A stretch of 64,000 nt of DNA from a virus: IMG/VR virus record IMGVR_UViG_3300005253_000054, positions 36,284 to 100,283 of that record. One strand, written 5' to 3'. Position numbers and translations under genes: made by a program. Below are positions 29,936 through 39,000 of this stretch, one piece after another. The notes under the pieces are model-generated. The model ran no database searches. It worked only from the letters and a program-made list of their open reading frames with translations, and was not told where the DNA came from. Position 1 is the stretch's first letter; every line of letters starts with the position of its first letter.

Positions 29936-30205
29936 ATGGAGATTCTTATTTTGTTTATGCCATATTTCATCGAATGGTTGATGAAATGTCAAGAGGATCG
30001 TAATCGTGATGATATTGAGGCTGGATTGAATAATCCTGGGATTAGGGAATGGTTTGCTATTCGGGCAGTTATTAAGAGGAGAAAGAATCTTAAAGGCAGA
30101 GATTTGCGTATGACAGTGCGTGATAGTTTTGCCGCATTAAAAGAGCTTGAACCAGAGGATGTACAGGAACTTATGGCAGCGGTTCCGTTGTTGCCTCAAT
30201 CTTAG
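29936..30205 (+). CDS. hypothetical protein (89 aa)
   Basis: ATG 29936 preferred (gaggtg upstream) over GTG 29933. Hydrophobic start (MEILILFMPYFIEWLM) followed by charged helices. No family recognised. Confidence 0.55.
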   Translation: MEILILFMPYFIEWLMKCQEDRNRDDIEAGLNNPGIREWFAIRAVIKRRKNLKGRDLRMTVRDSFAALKELEPEDVQELMAAVPLLPQS

Positions 30206-30218
30206 GAGAGGAGATCCT

Positions 30219-30995
30219 ATGAAACCGCTATTTACGTTCTACCGTCTCGGCTGGCCGCTCATTCCGGTTGCCATCGTATTGGTGTGGGCGTTCCACGCCC
30301 CGGGCCAATCGTTACCTCAGCCCGGCGACACCCCCGCTCCGGTGGTTGATCTAGTTGAGCACAACGAACTGGTTGCCAAGATTACTGGACCAACCACGGT
30401 TAGGGTTGGTTCAGTTATCACTTTCAACATCTTTGGTTCCAGTGAAGAGGGACAAGAGCTTGTATTTCGCCCCCACGTCCCTGACGATGCGATTATGTGG
30501 GATACTGGCGGTGAGGTTATCTACGCATGGGTGGCCCGTCTAGGGCATTACAAGGCAATCTGGAGCGTTGAGACGGACCATGCGGCAGATATAAAGATTT
30601 GGGCGTTTGAGGTTACGGAAGATGATCCCGATGATCTGCCACCTAATGACAATGGAATTACGGAAGTTATGGTAAGGGAATGGCTCAATAATGTGCCAAA
30701 AGCAGTAAGGGATGAGATCATAGAAGATCCAATTACGGGTGAGAAGTATACACGACAAGAGGCGGTTGGTAAGACGTTCTCACAGATTGGTGAGACTGTT
30801 AAGGCTCTTGGTTCTGTCAGGGCGGCTAATGTTATGCTCACTACTGGATTAGTGGCGTCGTTCGGACCAAAGGCGAAAGAGTGGCAATCGTTCGCAGTGT
30901 TGGCCGATGCTGCCCTAAAGGAGTTGGAGGATGATAAGGTGGGTGCTGCTGAATATGGTCAAGTGCTTTTGTTGATAGGGGGTGTTTTACAATGA
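30219..30995 (+). CDS. secreted or anchored protein with Ig-like domain
   Basis: 258 residues. N-terminal hydrophobic segment (WPLIPVAIVLVWAFHAPGQS) is a signal or anchor. Residues about 50-125 read like an Ig/PKD-type beta domain (ITGPTTVRVGSVITFNIFGS, then a YKAIWSVETD strand). The C-terminal 120 residues are helical. Sits in an envelope-directed gene group; start set by aggagaggagatcct. Confidence 0.6.
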   Translation: MKPLFTFYRLGWPLIPVAIVLVWAFHAPGQSLPQPGDTPAPVVDLVEHNELVAKITGPTTVRVGSVITFNIFGSSEEGQELVFRPHVPDDAIMWDTGGEVIYAWVARLGHYKAIWSVETDHAADIKIWAFEVTEDDPDDLPPNDNGITEVMVREWLNNVPKAVRDEIIEDPITGEKYTRQEAVGKTFSQIGETVKALGSVRAANVMLTTGLVASFGPKAKEWQSFAVLADAALKELEDDKVGAAEYGQVLLLIGGVLQ

Positions 30996-31516
30996 CGGAT
31001 TTTTCTAATCAGTTACGGGATATTGCCATGCGACCGGCTGTTTCTCGTAAGGATCGTGATTGTTTCCGTGGGGCTGCTACCAAGATTGAACATCTCAAGA
31101 TGGCCCTCGCTCGTTGGATGAAACATCCACCTGCGGAATGTGTTCCGACTCAAGCTATTGTGATGGGAAAGCGTGCTTTGGAGGGTGAAGATTTGGCTGA
31201 TCTGGATGTGGTGACTCGTGCTTGTAAGGCTGAGACCGAGATTGAACGCCTCCAAGGAATCGTCGATAGTCTGCCAGTTGATGCAGAAGGTGTGGCGATT
31301 GTTCCAGGTCGTACCGTAGCATTACGCCATAATACAGTGATAAAAAGTGGTACTGTCGATTTGCATATTCGTGGTACAAAGGTATATATTGTTGCCAATG
31401 TTGCCACCGATGCAATCCTACTGTACGGTGAACATCACGGGACTTACGGAATTGCAAAACCTAGTGATTGCTATGGATCAATAGAAGCCGCTGAAGCCGT
31501 AAAGGAGAAAGTATGA
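30992..31516 (+). CDS. hypothetical protein (174 aa)
   Basis: Cys and His scattered in the N-terminal half; helix ETEIERLQGIVDSLPVDAEG resembles the end of the protein at 14060. The C-terminal part is beta-rich. ATGA overlaps on both sides. No family recognised. Confidence 0.55.
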   Translation: MTDFSNQLRDIAMRPAVSRKDRDCFRGAATKIEHLKMALARWMKHPPAECVPTQAIVMGKRALEGEDLADLDVVTRACKAETEIERLQGIVDSLPVDAEGVAIVPGRTVALRHNTVIKSGTVDLHIRGTKVYIVANVATDAILLYGEHHGTYGIAKPSDCYGSIEAAEAVKEKV

Positions 31517-32421
31517 CAGATCGAGAAGTTATCGAACTGCTTGAACGAACGGGGCATTTGCGTCGTCCGTTTGGTGCTATTCGCCAAAACGTGCCGCGTT
31601 GCGACGAATCAGATTATGATGCTCTTACACTTGATAGTGATACAGTGGTGTATTCTATTCTCAGTTATCAAGACTTTATGATGGAACGTCTTGACCCGTT
31701 GTGTCTGAAACATCATTCTCGCCCGGCATTATTAGATGGTCATGTTGGACCAGCGACCAGAGAGCTATTCGAGTTGCCACGTTGCGGCTATCCCGATTAC
31801 GGGGAAGAGGTACAGCCTGCTATTGGTAAGGGTAGTTGGGCAGGTTGTCATGGCATAGGTGATTTTCATGCTGCAACAATTTATGTAGATGAAACCAATA
31901 TGTCAGCATTCCTAAAGCCCATTTTTCAGAAGGTATGGGATAGATCGGTAGCGGCCTATACTGATATTGGTTTGCAGTTTACCAGAACGGATGATGAAAA
32001 ATCTGCAAATATCCACATGTCCTTTGAGCTTGGGCGTAGACCTTATATTGGATTGGCCCAAGTTGGAAGGAATCAGCCCTGTAAAGGTGATCAGATTTGG
32101 TGCAAATTCCTAGCATCATATCAACCAGCTAAATTGTTAGAGTATTGGACGCGATTGAACATGCACGAATGGGCACACCTTGCAAGTTTGCGGCATACTA
32201 GGGGTGGGATAATGAATCCTAGTATTACGCCTGGTCTAGCATCTTGGAAAGACGATCCATCGGAACCGATTCTAAAGGGACTCTATGGTGGTGTGCCAAT
32301 ACCTGATAATAGAACAGAGGAGTATTGGGTTACACAATGCTTTAAGTCTAATAGAGGCAGAGAGTCTTGTGTGCCATTGGTGCCGCCTATACGTGTTGAT
32401 GAGGAGCCTTGGGATGCGTAA
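31513..32421 (+). CDS. metzincin (matrixin-like) metalloprotease with Cys switch and PG-binding-like prodomain
   Basis: 302 residues. An N-terminal domain resembling PG_binding_1 (YSILSYQDFM, LLDGHVGPATRELF) leads into PRCGYPD, the pro-peptide Cys switch of matrix metalloproteases. The catalytic zinc motif is HEWAHLASLRH, matching HExxHxxGxxH except Ser for Gly; GGIMNPSI supplies the Met-turn. No signal peptide is seen, so release by lysis or carriage by the virion is likely. Possible roles: virion maturation, envelope breach or host-surface cleavage; all are inference. Confidence 0.75.
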   Translation: MTDREVIELLERTGHLRRPFGAIRQNVPRCDESDYDALTLDSDTVVYSILSYQDFMMERLDPLCLKHHSRPALLDGHVGPATRELFELPRCGYPDYGEEVQPAIGKGSWAGCHGIGDFHAATIYVDETNMSAFLKPIFQKVWDRSVAAYTDIGLQFTRTDDEKSANIHMSFELGRRPYIGLAQVGRNQPCKGDQIWCKFLASYQPAKLLEYWTRLNMHEWAHLASLRHTRGGIMNPSITPGLASWKDDPSEPILKGLYGGVPIPDNRTEEYWVTQCFKSNRGRESCVPLVPPIRVDEEPWDA

Positions 32422-32914
32422 TTTGATATTAGCAATTGTGTTGATCTGCCCATCGTTAGTGATGGCTGGTCCCTTATTAGATGCCATTGCAATATCAGAG
32501 AAGAGAATGGGACCAATCGAGAGAGCCATTGCGTTGGCATCTTCCAATGTTGAGGTTTTCGAGATTGCAACAACCAGCGGCAGTAAGGTTTTATTGCAGT
32601 TAGAACAACCAAGCATTCTGGAACCTGAGAAGAAACTGGATGTTGATTTATCGACTGGTCCAATTCTCAGGCCAGACGTAGGTTGTAAGTTATCAACTTG
32701 TGGTATGTGCGTCTTGAATAGTTTAGCGAATCACGGGCAGAGTTACGATTATCTGAAGACGTTGACCAACACTGAGCAGATGAGATTGCATTACCGATTA
32801 CATAATGAGTCTGGTTTTGAGGGGACTGTTGGAACGGTTCAATGTGTTACCAATAGTAGTGGTGGAGTACGAACGCAAAAGAAAGGGCCTTTGCGGAGGT
32901 TGTTTGGTAAGTAA
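32414..32914 (+). CDS. secreted Cys-containing protein (166 aa)
   Basis: Signal peptide MRNLILAIVLICPSLVMAG. Later Cys-rich CKLSTCGMC and a final Cys (VQCVTN). The start overlaps the protease stop. Family not recognised. Confidence 0.6.
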   Translation: MRNLILAIVLICPSLVMAGPLLDAIAISEKRMGPIERAIALASSNVEVFEIATTSGSKVLLQLEQPSILEPEKKLDVDLSTGPILRPDVGCKLSTCGMCVLNSLANHGQSYDYLKTLTNTEQMRLHYRLHNESGFEGTVGTVQCVTNSSGGVRTQKKGPLRRLFGK

Positions 32915-32933
32915 TATCATGGGAGATAACAGG

Positions 32934-33635
32934 ATGAATACCCTTATCAATTTTATTTTGTGGCCATTTTGTTGGTTGGATAAACACAATCCAAATAGTA
33001 TAGGTCGTTTTCGTGGCCAGTTAGTTTGTTGTTGCAAAAGATGTGGGAAATTGCTAACCTGTTTGCTTTTAATGGTTTTGCTATTCGTTTCGGTTTCTCA
33101 GGCAGGAGAATCCCGCTATGTCACAACTCCACCTGATGTTGTGGTGGCTATGTTGGATGCCGCTGCTGTAATAATTACCGACACGGTGGTTGACTTGGGT
33201 TGCGGTGACGGTCGTATTCCGATTATTGCTGCCGCCAAGTATGGGGTCAGGGCTATAGGCGTCGAACTTGATTCAGAGATAGCGACGATTGCTAAACAGA
33301 ACGTAAAGCGTAATAACCTCGATCATTTGGTAGATATTCGGCAAGGTGATATACTACAAATGAAGTGGGGCGAGTCACGGCAGGTTGTAACTGTTTATCT
33401 TGATCCTGAATTATTGCAGAGATTAAGACCTGTTTTTGATAAATTGCCGATTGGATCGAGGATTGTTAGCTACCAACACCCCCTCTTTGGGTATAGCCAA
33501 GGGAAGGTTATTGAATTGTTTGGGCATCGTTTGTATCGGTATCGAGTAATTCAGAAGATCCGAAAGCAAAAGGTCTGCGGTCCAAGGGGTTGTACGTACG
33601 TGGATGTAGCTTACAAGGTGATTGAGGGTTTTTGA
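32934..33635 (+). CDS. membrane-anchored SAM methyltransferase
   Basis: 233 residues from ATG 32934 (gggag upstream; ATG 32919 also in frame). A Cys-rich patch (LVCCCKRCG) and a hydrophobic segment LTCLLLMVLLFVSVSQ at about 40-55 suggest an anchor or signal. Then a class I methyltransferase: TTPPDVVVAMLD, VVDLGCGDGRIP (motif I), AIGVELDSE, VTVYLDPELL. Substrate unknown; the layout resembles bacterial methyltransferases with a signal segment. Its envelope placement is odd because SAM is cytoplasmic. Confidence 0.65.
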   Translation: MNTLINFILWPFCWLDKHNPNSIGRFRGQLVCCCKRCGKLLTCLLLMVLLFVSVSQAGESRYVTTPPDVVVAMLDAAAVIITDTVVDLGCGDGRIPIIAAAKYGVRAIGVELDSEIATIAKQNVKRNNLDHLVDIRQGDILQMKWGESRQVVTVYLDPELLQRLRPVFDKLPIGSRIVSYQHPLFGYSQGKVIELFGHRLYRYRVIQKIRKQKVCGPRGCTYVDVAYKVIEGF

Positions 33636-33646
33636 AAGAGGTGGAA

Positions 33647-33829
33647 ATGATGACTAGCCAAGCTGAATTGATTGAAGCAATCCAAACAAAATCTGCTAAA
33701 GAGTTGTTTGTATTGTTTGCCACTCTTGGAGAAGAATCGACACGACCAACGGCAGAAGATCAGATTGGGGAAGTGCTAGGTAGGATTGCTGCTGCGATTG
33801 TGGAAGAAAGATTTTTGAGAAATATTTGA
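33647..33829 (+). CDS. small hypothetical protein (60 aa)
   Basis: Two ATGs (33647 and 33650) after gaaagaggtgg. Helical; no family recognised. Confidence 0.5.
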   Translation: MMTSQAELIEAIQTKSAKELFVLFATLGEESTRPTAEDQIGEVLGRIAAAIVEERFLRNI

Positions 33830-33850
33830 TAATCGGGGAGACCCAGGAAG

Positions 33851-34036
33851 ATGGAATTTGAAAAATCGTGTAAGTGCAAAGCTGTAGCACACACTAGTTC
33901 AGTGGTCATCAGGACGACAAAAGAAAACGGTAGTTATGGGATGGATATTACACACCATCCAGGACCAGTATGTGATAAATGCAAAACACCGTGGAGACCT
34001 AGGAAGATGAACATGCGAGTTGAAAGAACAAACTGA
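33851..34036 (+). CDS. small zinc-ribbon protein (61 aa)
   Basis: CKCK near residue 7 and CDKCKTPW near residue 41 suggest a zinc ribbon. Precedes and overlaps the large terminase. Function unknown. Confidence 0.55.
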   Translation: MEFEKSCKCKAVAHTSSVVIRTTKENGSYGMDITHHPGPVCDKCKTPWRPRKMNMRVERTN

Positions 34037-35570
34037 AGAAGATATTAAGTTATTAGAAGCCTACAGGGAGAAAGCGTCAAACAGTTTTCTCACCTTCTTA
34101 AAGGGTCTTACGATACCCTCGGCTACGGGTCCGCAAGTATTTGATGATTGCTTGTACCCTTTCCAATTGGAATTCTTCCAAGACGTAGCACCTGCCCTAG
34201 AGGCCGTCAGATTGGGCCACATGCCACCTAAACGACGATTCTGGGTGGAGCGTACTAAGAAGGCAAGTAAGGATGGGGACATAGCCGTGTGTCTCTTGTG
34301 GCTGGTTGCCTTTGCTGTTAGACCTACTCGATTCCAAGCGGGTGCCGCCGACCGAGAACAGGCTGCCATTATCAGGGATAGGATAACGGATATTCTGCAT
34401 TGGAATCCGTGGCTAAATGAATTGGTTACAGTCCATACTTGGAACGTCAAATCTGAGAATGATTTAGCTACTTTGAGGATACTGGCTGCTGATATTGCGG
34501 GCAGCCACGGAGCTACACCAGACCTATTGGTGCTTGATGAATTGTCCCATATTACCAAGTGGGAATTTATTGAGAATCTTATGGATAATGCTACAGGCGT
34601 TCCCCAAGGCGTAGTGATTGTGGCAACGAATGCGGGATTCAAGGGAACGAAAGCAGATGTGTTACGTAAGAATGCAATCGAATCGGAGGATTGGTATACA
34701 CATTTTTGGCAAAGACCTAGCCCGTGGTTAAACAAAACGGATTTAGCTGATGCGAAGAGACGTAATCCAGCGACTAGATATAATCGTCTTTACTGGGGTA
34801 AGTGGGCTAGTGGCAAAGGTGATGCCTTGGATGAGGAGGACATAGATCGGTGTTTTTCTTATGGGATTAGGTCATTGGTCCGCCCGGAAGAGGGATGGCA
34901 ATACATCGCTGGTTTGGATCTTGGAATCAAAAACGATCATAGTGGGCTTGTTATTCTAGGTGTAAACGAAAGGGAAGGGGTCATACGGACGGCTTGGTAC
35001 AGGGATTGGGCCCCAAACCCCAAGACGGGAGAAGTCGATTTGGTAGACGTACAGGATACTTGTGAGGCGATGAGCAAAGCATTCGGCATTTGGTGGTTTG
35101 GTTTTGATCCTCACCAAGCTACATTGATGGCACAGCAGTTGCGGCGTAAACGAATACCGATGCAAGAGATGGTTTTTAATGGTAAGAACCTAGACGATAT
35201 GGCCCAATCATTTTTGCAGGTTGTAGAGAATGGTGTGCTTCAATGTTATGATGATGGGGAAGGTACGTTAAGAAGAGACTTTGGAAAATTCAATATAGTA
35301 GAAAGAGCTAACGGATTCAAGTTGGAATCGGTAAGTGATGAATATGGTCATGCCGATGTAGGAACGGCATTGGTTATATGTTTGCCGAAAGCAGTGTCCA
35401 TGTTGGAAGGCAAGATTGGTGGTTTGCTTCCCGGCGATGTGTTGGTGGAAGAAAACGATAGTCCATTAACTGAAAAAGAGGTTGACGATATGCCAGAGGA
35501 ACTGCGGGATATATACAATTCGGTAGAGGAACCAATAGGTACGGGTGTTGATGATTGGCAAACTTTTTAA
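34020..35570 (+). CDS. terminase large subunit
   Basis: 516 residues from a TTG start. The ATPase half has ERTKKASKDGD in the Walker A position (deviant) and PDLLVLDELSH as Walker B; VVIVATNAGFKG is the coupling motif. The nuclease half starts YIAGLDLGIKNDHSGLV (first acidic motif), then WWFGFDPHQAT and EYGHADVGTALV. It cuts and packages DNA into the prohead. Confidence 0.85.
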   Translation: MKEQTEEDIKLLEAYREKASNSFLTFLKGLTIPSATGPQVFDDCLYPFQLEFFQDVAPALEAVRLGHMPPKRRFWVERTKKASKDGDIAVCLLWLVAFAVRPTRFQAGAADREQAAIIRDRITDILHWNPWLNELVTVHTWNVKSENDLATLRILAADIAGSHGATPDLLVLDELSHITKWEFIENLMDNATGVPQGVVIVATNAGFKGTKADVLRKNAIESEDWYTHFWQRPSPWLNKTDLADAKRRNPATRYNRLYWGKWASGKGDALDEEDIDRCFSYGIRSLVRPEEGWQYIAGLDLGIKNDHSGLVILGVNEREGVIRTAWYRDWAPNPKTGEVDLVDVQDTCEAMSKAFGIWWFGFDPHQATLMAQQLRRKRIPMQEMVFNGKNLDDMAQSFLQVVENGVLQCYDDGEGTLRRDFGKFNIVERANGFKLESVSDEYGHADVGTALVICLPKAVSMLEGKIGGLLPGDVLVEENDSPLTEKEVDDMPEELRDIYNSVEEPIGTGVDDWQTF

Positions 35571-35585
35571 TAGGAGGTAAGATAA

Positions 35586-36050
35586 ATGCCACTGCCACAA
35601 TTTTTCCGAATCATAGTTACGAACAATTCAGGACGAACAGTTACGTTCAATAACAATGGACGTTTCAATCTCAAGGTAACGTTCTGGCACATTGACCCTG
35701 ATACGGGTAAAACTGTCTATACGCAAGATGTCGATGACAATTTGGCATTTATTGCAGGTGATTCGACTATTGATGGGGCGGAAGAAAAGTCAAGTGAGAT
35801 TGATAACATTGCTGGGGATACGGAATTTCTTGGTGCCCATGTACAGTTGGAAGTAACGCACGATGAGGGTACTCTTGCAGATGGTAATTTCAATATTTAT
35901 CTTGATGGTGGTGACGCCGCCGGTGAGTTAGCATCGGATGCGGGTGGTTATACAAGTGCCGAGGCGGACTTTCTTCAGCATATAGGTTCATTGGCTTGGA
36001 TACCAGGTGCAGATGATGACACCAGGCGATCTGAAGTAATTGAGATTTAG
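35586..36050 (+). CDS. virion-associated protein (154 aa)
   Basis: Beta-rich chain (FFRIIVTNNSGRTVTF, NLKVTFWHIDPDTGK). Ribosome site aggagg. Its stop directly abuts the giant Ser-rich protein, so a structural or decoration role is likely. Confidence 0.55.
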   Translation: MPLPQFFRIIVTNNSGRTVTFNNNGRFNLKVTFWHIDPDTGKTVYTQDVDDNLAFIAGDSTIDGAEEKSSEIDNIAGDTEFLGAHVQLEVTHDEGTLADGNFNIYLDGGDAAGELASDAGGYTSAEADFLQHIGSLAWIPGADDDTRRSEVIEI

Positions 36051-39000
36051 ATGGGTATTATTATACTACCAAATCCGAAACCTACTTTGGGTCGCCATAC
36101 TCGTAATGCTAGGCAGGCTAAGAATCCGTCTGCATGGCAAGGTTTGGTTGGTGCTTGGTTTCCAATACTTGGTAATATGGGCCGCACGTTACGAGACATC
36201 AGCAGTCGCCACAATCACGCGAGCAACAACGCGACGTGGGTAGTCGGCGACGAAGGGCCAGAGCTAAAATTTACGTTGGGATCTCAGCAGTTTTTGGAAC
36301 CAAGGAACAACATACCCGATTCGATTGCATCCTCTGGCACGATTGCGATGCGGATGTCATGGTTGAGTGCATCAGGCGTACAATGGGCTTGTTCACACCC
36401 GTCAGGCGACAGAATATACATCAGGAAAAACAGTTCTAATTGGGCCTGGAGGCTCGGATCGTCGGCGTTAAACACAACGGCCGTATCGACCGTCGCGGGT
36501 TTGTACGTTACTGTAGTCCTTGCCTGGGATGGGACAACCGGGCGATTCTATGTCGACGGGAAAGAAGTCGACAGTAACACTTATACCGGTTTGAGTGCCC
36601 CACTCTCTGGTCCATTTTATTTTGGCCGGTTATCCACTACCTATTCGTCAATGTCGTTGCAATGGGCGGCGATATGGGATCGAGCACTTACCGCTTCGGA
36701 AATTAAAGATTTTTCTGACAATCCCTTCTGGCTAATCACACTAGCGACGAAAAATATTGCAGTATCAGGTGTTGTTGATGTATCGTCATCGAGTATCAGT
36801 ACGTCTTCACAGTCAAGTATATCAACGTCAAGTGAATCATCCTCTTCATCAATATCAACATCAAGTGAATCCTCTTCATCTTCAGTTAGTACAAGTAGCC
36901 AGTCATCTATTTCGACTAGTTCTGAATCATCGTCATCGTCGATTTCGACATCTTCACAATCATCAATAAGCACCTCTTCTGAATCTTCATCGTCAAGTAT
37001 CAGTACCAGTAGTCAATCGAGTATTAGCACATCATCAGAATCATCTTCATCATCAATTAGTACGTCAAGTCAGTCATCTATTTCGACTAGTTCTGTTAGT
37101 TCATCATCCTCAATTAGTACGTCAAGTGTTAGCTCGATTAGTACGTCTTCGGCTTCGTCAATAAGTACCAGTTCTAGTTCAATTAGTACATCATCCAGTT
37201 CAATTAGCACATCATCATCCTCGATCAGCACATCATCTAGTTCGATTAGCACGTCGAGTATATCAACAAGTAGTTCATCCATCAGCACTAGTTCGATCAG
37301 CACATCATCCAGTTCGATTAGCACATCATCTAGTACATTCCTTGATAGTAGTGCATCTAGTATATCATCATCATCGTCAATTAGCACAAGTAGTATATCA
37401 TCCATAAGCACATCATCAGAATCATCATCATCATCAATTAGCACAAGTAGCCAATCAAGTATAAGTACATCTTCAGAAAGTTCATCGTCTAGTATATCGA
37501 CGTCAAGCCAGTCAAGTATAAGCACATCTTCTGAATCATCTTCATCATCAATTAGTACGTCAAGTCAGTCATCTATTTCTACCTCGTCAGAATCATCTTC
37601 ATCATCCATAAGCACAAGTAGCCAATCAAGTATTTCGACTAGTTCTGAATCATCATCGAGCAGTATTAGCACAAGTAGCCAATCATCTATTTCTACCTCG
37701 TCAGAATCATCTTCATCAAGTATTAGTACGTCTTCTCAGTCAAGCATTTCTACCTCTTCAGAATCCTCGATTAGCACATCTTCAGAAAGTTCATCGTCTA
37801 GTATATCCACATCAAGTCAGTCAGTTGATTCATCATCATCTTCGATCAGTACATCTTCCGAATTATCTAGTAGCTCGATTAGTACATCATCAATTAGTAC
37901 CTCTTCGGAATCATCACTGTCAAGTTCGTCAAGCACGGGATTATTAAAGTATCCCGTTAGCAAGACAGTTACAAGAGTAGGACCAGCAAGTAAAACTATC
38001 ACGATTATAGGTCCATCAAGTTCTGGTGTGACCGTAGTGGGACCGGCGAGTAAGACGGCAACGGTTCCATTGAGCAGACTTTTTGATGAAGAGGATTCGT
38101 CTGTCAGTAGCCAATCTAGTATATCAACGTCGTCTAGTAGCTTGAGTAGTGTTTCTACTTCGTCGGACAGTTCGTTATCTAGTATATCTACCTCTTCTGT
38201 TTCTTCATCTTCTTCAATAAGTACCTCTTCTGTTAGTTCAATAAGCACAAGTTCTGAATCATCATCCAGTAGTATTAGCACATCGTCGGAATCGTCAATA
38301 AGTACGTCGAGTGTATCGAGTGTTTCGACATCAAGTCAATCCAGTATAAGCACATCATCTGAATCGTCTTCATCATCAATTAGCACAAGTAGTCAATCAA
38401 GTATTTCTACCTCGTCTGAATCGTCTTCATCATCAATTAGTACCTCTTCTCAGTCATCTATTTCTACCTCTTCAGAATCATCTTCATCAAGTATTAGTAC
38501 GTCTTCTCAGTCTAGCATTTCAACGTCAAGTGAATCGTCTTCATCAAGTATTAGTACCAGTTCTCAGTCAAGTATATCAACGTCTTCAGAGTCGTCTTCC
38601 TCATCTGTCAGTACATCAAGTGAGTCGTCCGTAAGCACATCTTCTGAATCATCTTCATCATCTATTAGCACATCTTCTCAATCAAGTATAAGCACATCCT
38701 CTGAATCATCCATAAGCACATCATCTGAATCGTCTTCATCGTCTATTAGTACCTTTTCTGAATCAAGTATTAGTACTTCTTCTGAATCCTCAATAAGTAC
38801 GTCGAGCCTATCAAGTATAAGCACATCATCTGAATCATCTTCATCATCCATAAGCACATCTTCTGAATCCTCTTCAAGTAGTATTTCTACCAGTAGTCAA
38901 TCATCAATATCGACTAGTTCTGAATCTTCATCCAGTTCTATTAGTACATCTTCACAATCGAGTATTAGTACATCAAGTCAGTCATCAATTAGCACAAGTA

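Noticed and set aside
34061-34735. Minus-strand frame opposite the large terminase
   Set aside because: Shadow of a well-supported terminase gene.
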